Shown: one piece after another, positions 25,896 through 34,271 of the stretch
How the letters are laid out: the number at the start of each line of letters is the position of its first letter
Numbering within the stretch: the first letter of the stretch is position 1
Origin: GCA-2705995 sp965661625
Lineage (GTDB): Bacteria; Bacteroidota; Bacteroidia; Flavobacteriales_G; Salibacteraceae
DNA: 64,000 nt
Direction: 5' to 3'
Assembly (NCBI GenBank): GCA_965661625.1
Contig: CBFIEM010000003.1
Coordinates: forward strand, 124,001 to 188,000
Made by a program: the position numbers and the translations under genes
Notes under the pieces: generated by a model
Told to the model about the DNA's origin: nothing
Databases searched by the model: none
Seen by the model: only the letters and a program-made list of their open reading frames with translations

Positions 25896-27725
25896 ATGCA
25901 AAATACACTTCAGCGAATTTTGGTCAGTATTGCTCTGCTGGTTACAGCTATTGTAGCTCATGCGCAAAATGATGTCCAGCTCGCAGATGCTTATTTCACT
26001 GACGGAGCCTACGAACAGGCTAAGTTGTATTATGAAAAGCTAGTCAACGAACGCCCCACAAACTTCAATTACGAGCGACTTTTCCAGTGCTATGTTTCCT
26101 TAGAGGACTTTCGGTCTGCCGAGAAACTCATGAAGGAACGCGTTCGCAGGGATCGCAGAAATTACGCCCTTCAGGTGGAGCTGGGCGCATTCTACACCAG
26201 CATTGAGGAAAAGAAAAAAGCAGCGTCAATCTTTGACGATTTGCTTAAGCAACTCGAGCGTGATCCCGGACAAACTATCGCTGTTGCTAGAGCTTTCATG
26301 AAACAAGGTGAGAACGAATACGCTCTCAAAGCCTTTGAAATTGGCAAAAAGAAAATTAAAGGGTTTACTGCTTACAATTATGAAATTGCGCAACTCTATG
26401 GCCAACTAGGCAGGTACGACGAAATGGTTGAAGCGTACCTTCAAATGATTGATTCCAACCCGCGGTACCTTCAAACCGTTCAGAATACCCTCAATAGAAA
26501 CATGGAGTTCGATACGGATAGCCCACAAAAAGAGGCACTCAAAAAAGGCCTTCTAAAGCGTGTTCAGAAAGACCCCGATGCCATTATTTTTAACGAATTA
26601 TTGATTTGGATTTACCTCCAAGAGGAGGCATATTTTCCTGCAATTGCTCAAACAAAAGCTTTAGACCGCAGGCTGAAAGAAGATGGAAGAAGGCTCATGA
26701 GCCTTGCCCGTTTACTTGCTCGCCGAGAGCAACCTAAATTGGCCATCAATGCACTCGAAGGAGTTATTGCTAAAGGCCCAAACAATTACTACTACAACGA
26801 CGCCAAACTCCAGCTTCTTGATTTAAAAGCTGGCATTCTAGCTTATGACCCTACAGCCAAGCGTGAATCCTGGGAAATGCTCGCGACTCAGTATGAAACA
26901 TTTGGATCAGAAGTGTCAGACTACAGCTACAAAGCAAAAGCTGACCAAGCAATTGCTTCAATTGAAGCTCGTCACCTGAATCGTGTAGAGCAATCTCGAG
27001 ACAGGCTCCTAGCTGCGTTGCAGTATCCTCAGTTAACCGACGAAATGATCGCCAAACTGAAAATAGACATTGGAGATTATTTCGTTATGCTTAATAATGT
27101 TTGGGATGCTGCACTTTACTACGGCCAAGCTGAGAAGCTATTTAAATACGATTACCTCGGAGAGGTGGCTAAATTCAAATACGGCAAAATCGGCTATTTC
27201 ACCGGTGATTTCGAGTGGGCTTCTGCCCAATTTGATGTCTTAAAAGGCTCTACCTCAAAATTGATTGCAAATGATGCCATGTACCTATCCGTGCTCATTC
27301 GCGATAACTCTACTATTGATACCTCATTCATCCCGCTACAGAATTTTGCTCGCGCTGATTTGTATCGTGAACAACGCCGGTTTTTAGATGCCATTTCATT
27401 ATTGGATAGTATCGCCACTGAATTTCCAGGGCACAGCCTTAGCGACGACATTCTTTACCGCAAGTACCAAAACTACTTAGATTTAAACCAGCTGGATAAA
27501 GCTAGTAGTAGCCTGATTGAAATAACACAGCAGCATCCAAACGACATTCTAATAGATGAGGCTATTTACTACCTCGGGAAGTTAAACGAAGAACGCTTAA
27601 ACAACCCTGACACAGCAATGAAATACTACCAAGAACTACTTAACAACCACCCTGCAAGCCTATTTGTAACCGATGCGCGAAAACGATTTCGCAAACTCAG
27701 AGGCGACCAGCAAGAAACCCTGTAA
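25896..27725 (+). CDS. Secreted TPR-repeat protein
   Basis: The 609-residue protein has a signal peptide (about 1-24, ending VAHAQ). The rest is built from tetratricopeptide-like helical pairs, for example AEKLMKERVRRDRRNYALQ and the C-terminal AIYYLGKLNEERLNNPDTAM unit. TPR arrays in the periplasm of this phylum usually scaffold envelope or secretion complexes. I prefer the ATG at 25896 over the in-frame TTG 6 bp before it. It lies 6 bp after the lipoprotein gene and just before the DUF4286 gene. Confidence 0.85.
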   Translation: MQNTLQRILVSIALLVTAIVAHAQNDVQLADAYFTDGAYEQAKLYYEKLVNERPTNFNYERLFQCYVSLEDFRSAEKLMKERVRRDRRNYALQVELGAFYTSIEEKKKAASIFDDLLKQLERDPGQTIAVARAFMKQGENEYALKAFEIGKKKIKGFTAYNYEIAQLYGQLGRYDEMVEAYLQMIDSNPRYLQTVQNTLNRNMEFDTDSPQKEALKKGLLKRVQKDPDAIIFNELLIWIYLQEEAYFPAIAQTKALDRRLKEDGRRLMSLARLLARREQPKLAINALEGVIAKGPNNYYYNDAKLQLLDLKAGILAYDPTAKRESWEMLATQYETFGSEVSDYSYKAKADQAIASIEARHLNRVEQSRDRLLAALQYPQLTDEMIAKLKIDIGDYFVMLNNVWDAALYYGQAEKLFKYDYLGEVAKFKYGKIGYFTGDFEWASAQFDVLKGSTSKLIANDAMYLSVLIRDNSTIDTSFIPLQNFARADLYREQRRFLDAISLLDSIATEFPGHSLSDDILYRKYQNYLDLNQLDKASSSLIEITQQHPNDILIDEAIYYLGKLNEERLNNPDTAMKYYQELLNNHPASLFVTDARKRFRKLRGDQQETL

Positions 27726-27735
27726 TTTTTCCAGT

Positions 27736-28053
27736 ATGCTTATTTACAATGTAACCGTAAAAATTGATCACGCTCGTCACGATGAGTGGATTTCGTGGAT
27801 GACTGAACAGCACATTCCCGATGTAATGGCCACCGGTAAATTCATTGAATACAGGTTAACGCGGGTAATGATGGAAGACCCGGAAGGAACCAATTACTCC
27901 ATTCAGTACCTGTGCAAAGACAAAGAAACCCTTACTGCTTATGAAGCTGAGCATGCTCCTGCACTGCAAGCGGAGCATCGGTCAAAATTTGAAAACCATT
28001 TTGTTGCTTTCCGTACCTTGCTCGAAATGGTAGACCACAACTCCAAGCTATAA
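27736..28053 (+). CDS. DUF4286 family protein
   Basis: The 105-residue protein matches the DUF4286 pattern: an N-terminal MLIYNVTVKID strand, HDEWISWMTEQHIPDVMATG with its paired His residues, and a C-terminal Ala/Glu-rich helix. The fold resembles a small ferredoxin-like alpha/beta dimer. Its function is unknown. Its stop overlaps the rsmA start by one base (TAATG). I recall the two being neighbours elsewhere in this phylum, so a role near ribosome maturation is possible. I chose the ATG at 27736, just after the TPR gene. Confidence 0.87.
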   Translation: MLIYNVTVKIDHARHDEWISWMTEQHIPDVMATGKFIEYRLTRVMMEDPEGTNYSIQYLCKDKETLTAYEAEHAPALQAEHRSKFENHFVAFRTLLEMVDHNSKL

Positions 28054-28820
28054 TGCGCGTAAAACCAAAAAAACACCTGGGTCAACACTTTCTGAACGAC
28101 CGCGAAGTGGCACGAAAAATTGTCAATGCCCTTAACAGCACACAATCCGTTTTGGAAATTGGCCCTGGAACTGGAGTACTTACGCAGTTTTTAGTTGAAC
28201 TACCAGATACCAACCTCCACCTCATCGACCTTGACCAAGAGTCTATCAAATACCTCGAACAACACTATACAAAACTAGCAGGGAACATTCATTTTGGGGA
28301 TTTTCTAAAGGAAGACAGCGGAAAGTGGTTTAACCAGCCCTATTCAGTTATCGGTAATTTCCCTTACAACATCTCATCACAAATTCTTTTCAAAGTGGTG
28401 GATGAACGCAACCACATACCCGAAGTTGTTGGAATGTTTCAAAAGGAAGTAGCTGAGCGTGTTGCTGAAAAACCAGGATCGAAAGCCTACGGAATAATTA
28501 GCGTTCTCATTCAGGCCTACTACGATGTAACCTACCTTTTTACTGTTGACGAACATGTTTTCACACCGCCCCCAAAAGTAAAAAGTGGTGTTATTCGCCT
28601 AGTCCGCAATGATCGTGAAGCGCTTCCATGCGATGAAAAACGATTCAAAACTGTCGTGAAGGTGGCTTTCAACCAACGCAGGAAAACACTCCGGAATTCT
28701 GTAAAATCCCTCATCCCAGCTCATGTTGATCATACCCAACCTTTGTTTCAACAACGCCCTGAGCAATTGAGCGTAGAAGACTTCATTGAACTTACACAAC
28801 TACTTGATAGCCCAGCATAA
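28053..28820 (+). CDS. rsmA: 16S rRNA adenine dimethyltransferase (KsgA)
   Basis: The 255-residue methyltransferase dimethylates two adjacent adenines in the last helix of 16S rRNA during small-subunit assembly. It has the start KPKKHLGQHFLND, SAM-binding motif VLEIGPGTGVLT (about 31-42) and the catalytic NFPYNIS motif. The start codon overlaps the stop of the DUF4286 gene, a sign of coupled translation. It is followed by mgtE under its own promoter. Confidence 0.96.
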   Translation: MRVKPKKHLGQHFLNDREVARKIVNALNSTQSVLEIGPGTGVLTQFLVELPDTNLHLIDLDQESIKYLEQHYTKLAGNIHFGDFLKEDSGKWFNQPYSVIGNFPYNISSQILFKVVDERNHIPEVVGMFQKEVAERVAEKPGSKAYGIISVLIQAYYDVTYLFTVDEHVFTPPPKVKSGVIRLVRNDREALPCDEKRFKTVVKVAFNQRRKTLRNSVKSLIPAHVDHTQPLFQQRPEQLSVEDFIELTQLLDSPA

Positions 28821-28874
28821 TTAGTTGTATGCACGTACTTTGCGTGCCATTCAAATGCACTACTCAATAAATCC

Positions 28875-28882
28875 TACATTTG
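28875..28882 (+). promoter_or_regulatory. -7 element of mgtE
   Basis: TACATTTG, a full TAnnTTTG match, lies 19 nt before the mgtE ATG. The -33 region is weak (TTC). Confidence 0.5.
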
Positions 28883-28901
28883 TGGGCATAGGAATAGGCA
28901 C

Positions 28902-30260
28902 ATGCAGTTTGAATTAACACAAGAATACCTCGAACAACTTCAACAATTGTTGGAAGCGAACAACGAGCAGGTTCTAACCGATTTGCTCATTGACTTGCAC
29001 CCTGCTGATATTGCCGAAATTCTAGATGAAATCGACCTGGAATACGGTAGACGAATCGTTCAAATGATCCCCGGAGATCGCGCTTCCGAAGTGCTAACTG
29101 AGCTGGAAGAAGATCTGCGGAAAAAGTTCCTCGATGAGCTCACCTCGCGCGAAATTGCCGAGCAATTCATTGAAAACCTAGATTCTGATGATGCTGCAGA
29201 CATCATTTCAGAACTTCCCGAAGACAAACGTGATGAAGTCATTGGCTTTATTGATGATGCCCAACAGGCATCTGATATTGTTGACCTGCTCAATTATGAT
29301 GAAGGCACGGCAGGTGCAATCATGGGAAAGGAAATGATCTGGGTAAATGAAAACTGGACAGTTATGCAAAGCGTAAAAGAAATGCGCAAGCAAGCTGAAC
29401 ACCTCGAGCAAGTTTATGCCGTTTACGTTGTTGATGAACGCGAAAAACTCATAGGACGATTATCGGTTAAACGCCTGCTCCTAACCCCAGTAAAATCAAC
29501 CATCGCCAACATTTACTCGCCAAAAGTTAGAAGTGTAAAAACATACACCCCGCAAGAAGAAGTGGCCTCCATAATGGAGAAGTACGACTTGGTGGCCCTT
29601 CCAGTAGTTGATGAGTTAAACCGTCTTGTGGGCCGAATCACAATTGATGATGTTGTTGATGTAATAAAGGAAGAAGCGGAACGCGATTACCAGTTGGCAT
29701 CTGGTATCTCCACAGATGTAGACCAATCCGATAGCGTATTGCAACTTACAAGAGCCCGACTTCCTTGGTTGCTTATCGGTATGCTCGGTGGAATTCTCAG
29801 CGCAAGCGTTATCGGAAACTACGAACACACCATTAAGCTCATTCCAGCGATGGCATTCTTTATTCCGTTGATTACAGCAATGGCGGGAAACATCGGTGTG
29901 CAATCGAGTGCCATCATTGTTCAAGGCTTAGCCAACAACAGCCTAAAACTGGGAAGTATCTTTTCAAAACTATCAAAAGAATTCTGGGTGGCTATGCTCA
30001 ATGGATCAGTGCTTTCTTTGCTTGCTTTTGGGGCGAGTTATATCATCTATGGAGATTTTCATTTAGGCCTAACCGTTGGCCTATCTTTAATTACCGTAAT
30101 TATTGTAGCAGCTCTTCTCGGCACGTTAGTACCCCTTATGCTCGATAAGTACAACATTGATCCCGCACTGGCTACGGGGCCATTTATCACAACCCTAAAC
30201 GACATCATTGGGCTGTTCATTTACTTCATCATTGGAAAACTTATTTTTGAATTTCTGTAG
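28902..30260 (+). CDS. mgtE: Magnesium transporter MgtE
   Basis: The 452-residue channel has the N-terminal MgtE domain (about 1-130, with LHPADIAEILDEID), a pair of CBS domains (about 135-255), a plug helix, and five membrane helices starting LPWLLIGMLGG. The cytoplasmic domains sense Mg2+ and gate the channel. All expected domains are present at usual length. No Mg2+-sensing leader RNA is evident, since the promoter element lies only about 20 nt upstream. Confidence 0.95.
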   Translation: MQFELTQEYLEQLQQLLEANNEQVLTDLLIDLHPADIAEILDEIDLEYGRRIVQMIPGDRASEVLTELEEDLRKKFLDELTSREIAEQFIENLDSDDAADIISELPEDKRDEVIGFIDDAQQASDIVDLLNYDEGTAGAIMGKEMIWVNENWTVMQSVKEMRKQAEHLEQVYAVYVVDEREKLIGRLSVKRLLLTPVKSTIANIYSPKVRSVKTYTPQEEVASIMEKYDLVALPVVDELNRLVGRITIDDVVDVIKEEAERDYQLASGISTDVDQSDSVLQLTRARLPWLLIGMLGGILSASVIGNYEHTIKLIPAMAFFIPLITAMAGNIGVQSSAIIVQGLANNSLKLGSIFSKLSKEFWVAMLNGSVLSLLAFGASYIIYGDFHLGLTVGLSLITVIIVAALLGTLVPLMLDKYNIDPALATGPFITTLNDIIGLFIYFIIGKLIFEFL

Positions 30261-30262
30261 GC

Positions 30263-31195
30263 ATGAATGTGCTTTTCATCGATACGGTTCACCCCATACT
30301 TCAAGAGCGATTAAGCGAGGCTAGCTACACATGCGTAGATGCTACAACGTGGTCACAGGAAGCCATCCTACAAGCACTACCGAGCCAAGAAGGGGTTGTT
30401 ATTCGGAGTAAATTCACCATCAATCAAGCTTTCTTCGAACGTGCACGACAGCTAAAATTTATCGCTCGAAGTGGTTCAGGCCTCGAAAACATTGACTTGA
30501 ATGCCGCTCAAAAGGCTGGCGTACACGTGTTCAATTCACCAGAAGGCAATCGCGATGCAGTAGCTGAACACGCAGTTGGCATGATGCTCAGCCTCCTCAA
30601 TAATTTTCAACATGGAAATCAGGAGGTACGCGAGGGGGTTTGGAAGCGAGAAGCCAATAGGGGACGCGAATTGAAACACCTTACCGTAGGCATTTTTGGT
30701 TTTGGTTTTATGGGGAAGGCGATTGCCCAGCGACTTGCAGGTTTTGGGTGTCGTATAATCGCCTATGATAAGTATGCGCCAATTGATTCGAACCTTGTTG
30801 AGTCCGTTTCGCTGGAGGGGTTCCTCAAGCATGCAGATATCGCCACGTTTCATATTCCACAAACGGAAGAAACTACATACCTCCTTAACGCAGGATTTCT
30901 GAATGCTTTTGATAAGCCAGTTTACATCATCAACACCTCACGCGGCAAGATCCTCAAAACCTCAGCACTCATCGCTTCACTAGAAGCAGGTAAAGTGTTA
31001 GGTGCAGGATTAGACGTGCTTGAGTATGAATCAACTTCGTTCATGGAAGTAACAGCATTCCCCGATGATTTTAAGCGGCTCGCGGCACGTAACGATGTGC
31101 TCCTCACTCCGCATGTAGCTGGTTGGACAACAGAGAGCTACTACAAGCTAAGCGACGTGCTTGCCGACAAGGTCCTCAACCATTTCAATCGGTAG
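30263..31195 (+). CDS. D-2-hydroxyacid dehydrogenase (phosphoglycerate dehydrogenase-like)
   Basis: The 310-residue NAD-dependent enzyme has the Rossmann motif FGFGFMG (about 145-151), the substrate-binding RSGSGLENID, the catalytic Arg in INTSRGK, a Glu in DVLEYES, and the catalytic His in TPHVAGWT. It lacks the C-terminal ACT domain of long SerA forms. 3-phosphoglycerate oxidation toward serine is plausible, but other 2-hydroxyacids cannot be excluded. It begins 2 bp after mgtE, and its 3' end overlaps the convergent aspartate kinase gene by 11 bp. Confidence 0.9.
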   Translation: MNVLFIDTVHPILQERLSEASYTCVDATTWSQEAILQALPSQEGVVIRSKFTINQAFFERARQLKFIARSGSGLENIDLNAAQKAGVHVFNSPEGNRDAVAEHAVGMMLSLLNNFQHGNQEVREGVWKREANRGRELKHLTVGIFGFGFMGKAIAQRLAGFGCRIIAYDKYAPIDSNLVESVSLEGFLKHADIATFHIPQTEETTYLLNAGFLNAFDKPVYIINTSRGKILKTSALIASLEAGKVLGAGLDVLEYESTSFMEVTAFPDDFKRLAARNDVLLTPHVAGWTTESYYKLSDVLADKVLNHFNR

Positions 31196-32480
31196 GACCT
31201 AGCACTACACGGTAGGTATGCCGCGTGCGCTGCTCCATAAACTTTTGCTTTCCTGCAGTTAGCTTACCAATGGTAGCCTCATCATAATGACGGATGGTCA
31301 AGAGCTCAAGCCCTGAGTTATACCTCACCTCATAATGCGGCTGAATCAATGCCCTTAATGCTTCAAATTTTTGTGCGCTCTCATCCGCACATATGGTGAA
31401 GTTAATGGCCGAGTTCTGCATCATGTTCACATGAACCTTGCATGCCGAAAAATGATTAAACAGCTCGGAAAGGTGTTCTTCAACAATGAATGAAAAATCA
31501 CGCGCACTAAACGAAATCAGCTGTTGATTTCCCTTTGAAATGAAGGAAGGAATTGCCGCATCAAAGTCCGTATTCTGACTAATAAGTGTTCCACGTTCTT
31601 CCCAATTTACAAAAGACTTCACCCACAGTGGAATATTTCTGTTTTGTAAAGGTTTGATGGTTTTAGGATGGATTACACTAGCGCCATAATAGGCAAGTTC
31701 AATCGCCTCCCGAAAAGAAATTTCAGCCAACTGCTGCGTGTGCTCAAACTTGCGCGGATCTGCATTTAAAACTCCAGGTACATCTTTCCAAATACTAACC
31801 GATTCTGCTCCTAATGCATAGGCAAAAATGGCAGCGCTATAATCAGACCCTTCCCTACCTAAAGTTGTAGCATTTAAGGAATCGGCTCCCCCAATAAAGC
31901 CTTGTGTAATGGCTATACTTCCAGTTGAATTGGAGAAATAAGCCTGCATACTCTGCTGAATCTGGCTCGAGGATCGCACCCAGTCAACCTGTGCCTCCCG
32001 ATACCGATAATCGGTTTTTACCAACTTGCGCGCGTCAAACCATTGGTTATTGAGGCCTTGTGCATTTAAGTAGTGGCTGATAATGGTGGTGGAGTACAAC
32101 TCCCCTAGAGCAATCACCTGATCATACAAATAATCGTGGTTATTTCTGTTTCGAGCTTCCAAGTGAGCCTTTACTCCTTGTAATAGCAATGCCAATTCGC
32201 CTTCTAAACTCGGTCGTGTTTCTTCAAACAAATCATCAATGATACGTCGATGGAAAACCGCAACCTCATCGAGCTTATCCAAAAAAGAAGTATCGTTCTG
32301 CATTGCCAGTTCCACAACTTCTTCCAGTGCATTTGTAGTTTTCCCCATTGCCGATATAATCACAACGCGTGGCTTATTTGGCTGACTAGCCAGTATCGCA
32401 TGTACGTTGCGCACTGCTTCGGCCGATTTTACCGATGCTCCCCCAAACTTGAATACCTCTAGGCCCTCTAACTCTTCCAT
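31185..32480 (-). CDS. lysC: Aspartate kinase
   Basis: The 431-residue kinase phosphorylates aspartate, the first step to lysine, threonine and methionine. It has the N-terminal VFKFGGASVKS phosphate loop, GREGSDYSAA, and SIWKDVPGVLNADPR. The C-terminal part (about 310-431) is ACT-like and would sense the end product. There is no fused homoserine dehydrogenase. The start overlaps the upstream GNAT gene by 13 bp, and its stop region overlaps the convergent dehydrogenase gene. An internal ATG near the kinase motif is not apparent, so the N-terminus is well fixed. Confidence 0.92.
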   Translation of the reverse strand: MEELEGLEVFKFGGASVKSAEAVRNVHAILASQPNKPRVVIISAMGKTTNALEEVVELAMQNDTSFLDKLDEVAVFHRRIIDDLFEETRPSLEGELALLLQGVKAHLEARNRNNHDYLYDQVIALGELYSTTIISHYLNAQGLNNQWFDARKLVKTDYRYREAQVDWVRSSSQIQQSMQAYFSNSTGSIAITQGFIGGADSLNATTLGREGSDYSAAIFAYALGAESVSIWKDVPGVLNADPRKFEHTQQLAEISFREAIELAYYGASVIHPKTIKPLQNRNIPLWVKSFVNWEERGTLISQNTDFDAAIPSFISKGNQQLISFSARDFSFIVEEHLSELFNHFSACKVHVNMMQNSAINFTICADESAQKFEALRALIQPHYEVRYNSGLELLTIRHYDEATIGKLTAGKQKFMEQRTRHTYRVVLGPTD

Positions 32481-32962
32481 AACTGCAGTTGATTATAAAC
32501 CAATTTACCATTCAACCATTCGGGATCTAATGCTGCATCCAGTGACCTGTAAAATGCAATTGCAGGCTCATTCCATGCCAGCACCTGCCATTCCATGCGC
32601 TTCACTTTGGCTTGTTTGGCCTCAAGTGCAACTGCATCAAAAAGCAGCCTACCCAATCCGATTCCACGATAGGACTCTGCAACAACCAAATCTTCCAAAT
32701 ACAAGCACCTCCCCTTCCAAGTTGAATACTTGGTGTAATACAAAGCTATGCCTTGTACATCGTTTTCCACCAGACCTACAAAAAATTGGAACACTGGGTT
32801 CGGACCAAAACCATCCGCTGTTAACGTTGCTATGGTTACTTCTACCTCATCTGGAGCACGCTCATATTCCGCTAACTCTTGAATTAAGCTCAGCAGCCGT
32901 GGCAAGTCTGCTTCAGTGCCTCGGCGCACAGAAAGGTTCTTTTTTGATGATTGGGTATCCAT
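32468..32962 (-). CDS. GNAT family N-acetyltransferase
   Basis: The 164-residue enzyme has the acetyl-CoA pyrophosphate-binding motif RGIGLGRLL and the family-ending WNEPAIAFYRSLDA. The overall pattern recalls spermidine/spermine- or diamine-type N-acetyltransferases, for example LSLIQELAEYERAPDEV near the start. The substrate is not certain. I chose the ATG at 32962; the frame runs upstream another 29 codons into the fbp promoter region. It is co-transcribed with the aspartate kinase gene, with a 13-bp overlap. Confidence 0.9.
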   Translation of the reverse strand: MDTQSSKKNLSVRRGTEADLPRLLSLIQELAEYERAPDEVEVTIATLTADGFGPNPVFQFFVGLVENDVQGIALYYTKYSTWKGRCLYLEDLVVAESYRGIGLGRLLFDAVALEAKQAKVKRMEWQVLAWNEPAIAFYRSLDAALDPEWLNGKLVYNQLQLWKS

Positions 32963-33014
32963 AAGGCTCAATGAAAATGCGATATTTGTCCACAAGTTTA
33001 GAAATTTCCCATCA

Positions 33015-34010
33015 ATGAGTAAGTTAATTACCCTCGAAGAGTTTATCATTAACCGTCAGTCGGACTTTCCGTATGCAACAGGTGAATTAAGCAGGCTATT
33101 AAGTTCGATTGTGTTGGCATCGAAGGTAGTAAACCGCGAAGTAAATAAAGCTGGACTTGTTGATATTACCGGCGCAACAGGCGACGAAAACATTCAGGGC
33201 GAACAGCAGCAAAAACTGGATATTTATGCTGACGATGCATTTCGAATTGCCCTTGAAGCCCAAGGAGAGGTTTGTGGCATTGCCAGTGAGGAACAGGACG
33301 ATTTTGTTTCTTTCGATGAGGGAAGAAGCTACCGCGGAAAATATGTGGTTATGATTGACCCGCTTGATGGATCCTCAAATATCGACGTAAACGTTTCTAT
33401 TGGGACCATTTTTAGCATTTACCGGAGGGTATCTGAACCGGGAGAACCTGTGAGTCTCAATGATTTTCTTCAGCCCGGTAGCAAACAAGTTGCAGCGGGT
33501 TACATCCTTTATGGGTCTAGCGCAATGTTAGTTTACACAACGGGGAGTGGCGTAAATGGGTTCACATTAGACCCATCGCTGGGAACGTATTATTTATCGC
33601 ACCCTAAAATGCAAATCCCAACCACTGGAGCTATCTATTCAGTGAACGAAGGAAATCGCATTCACTTCGAACAAGGTGTGCAAGACTACATCAACTACTG
33701 TCAGTCTGAAGAAGGAGGTAAAGCACCCTATTCAGCGCGTTATATTGGTTCTTTGGTTGCTGATTTCCACCGCAACATGCTCAAAGGTGGTATCTACATG
33801 TACCCTTCAACATCAAAAGCGCCAAATGGAAAACTGCGGTTGCTGTATGAATGTAACCCCTTAGCCCTTATTGCGGAGGAAGCTGGAGGAGAAGCATCTG
33901 ATGGTCACCAACGTATCTTGGATGTTGATCCGAAAGAACTTCATCAACGGGTGCCATTTTTTGTAGGATCTAGCGAAATGATTGCCAAAGCCAAATCGCA
34001 CATTCGCTAA
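33015..34010 (+). CDS. fbp: Class I fructose-1,6-bisphosphatase
   Basis: The 331-residue enzyme removes the 1-phosphate of fructose 1,6-bisphosphate in gluconeogenesis. The metal site DPLDGSSNIDVNVSIGTIF and the upstream EEQDD acidic cluster are intact. The C-terminus has the substrate-binding KGGIYMYP and the LLYECNPLALIAEEAGG segment. I chose the ATG at 33015 (MSKLITLEEF). The longer frame overlaps the divergent GNAT gene. Confidence 0.95.
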   Translation: MSKLITLEEFIINRQSDFPYATGELSRLLSSIVLASKVVNREVNKAGLVDITGATGDENIQGEQQQKLDIYADDAFRIALEAQGEVCGIASEEQDDFVSFDEGRSYRGKYVVMIDPLDGSSNIDVNVSIGTIFSIYRRVSEPGEPVSLNDFLQPGSKQVAAGYILYGSSAMLVYTTGSGVNGFTLDPSLGTYYLSHPKMQIPTTGAIYSVNEGNRIHFEQGVQDYINYCQSEEGGKAPYSARYIGSLVADFHRNMLKGGIYMYPSTSKAPNGKLRLLYECNPLALIAEEAGGEASDGHQRILDVDPKELHQRVPFFVGSSEMIAKAKSHIR

Positions 34011-34056
34011 TCACTTGAAATAAAATTTAAGCAAGGGGCTTTATTTTTTCAGGTGA
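34011..34056 (+). terminator. Possible weak terminator after fbp
   Basis: A hairpin starts at the first base after the fbp stop: TCACTTGAAA (34011-34020) pairs with TTTCAGGTGA (34047-34056) with one G-T pair. There is no T run after it, so termination is uncertain. Confidence 0.3.
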
Positions 34057-34238
34057 TTTATCATTCACAATCCGAAGGTTTTCATCGATTTCTTCAACTC
34101 ATTGTACAATCTATTCCAAACAAAACACTGTAATTCATCATTACGTGCTTGGGCTTAGTGTAATGGCAACAAAGCAGCATAAAGGCGAAAAGAATAGACG
34201 AGGCTAAGTCCATACATGGCGACTCACAAAAGCTTCCC

Positions 34239-34246
34239 TATTTTTG
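34239..34246 (+). promoter_or_regulatory. -7 element of mfd
   Basis: TATTTTTG, a full match to TAnnTTTG, lies 25 nt before the mfd ATG. No well-placed TTG is seen. Confidence 0.45.
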
Positions 34247-34271
34247 CCTCCCAGAAATAGTGGAGTAATCT

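Noticed and set aside
34163..34207. A 14-codon ORF, MATKQHKGEKNRRG, between fbp and mfd
   Set aside because: Too short, without a convincing promoter or ribosome-binding site, and it lies inside the mfd upstream region.
34151..34211. GGGCTTAG/CTAAGTCC pairing in the fbp-mfd gap
   Set aside because: The arms are 8 bp with a 45-nt loop and one G-T pair; this is likely chance.
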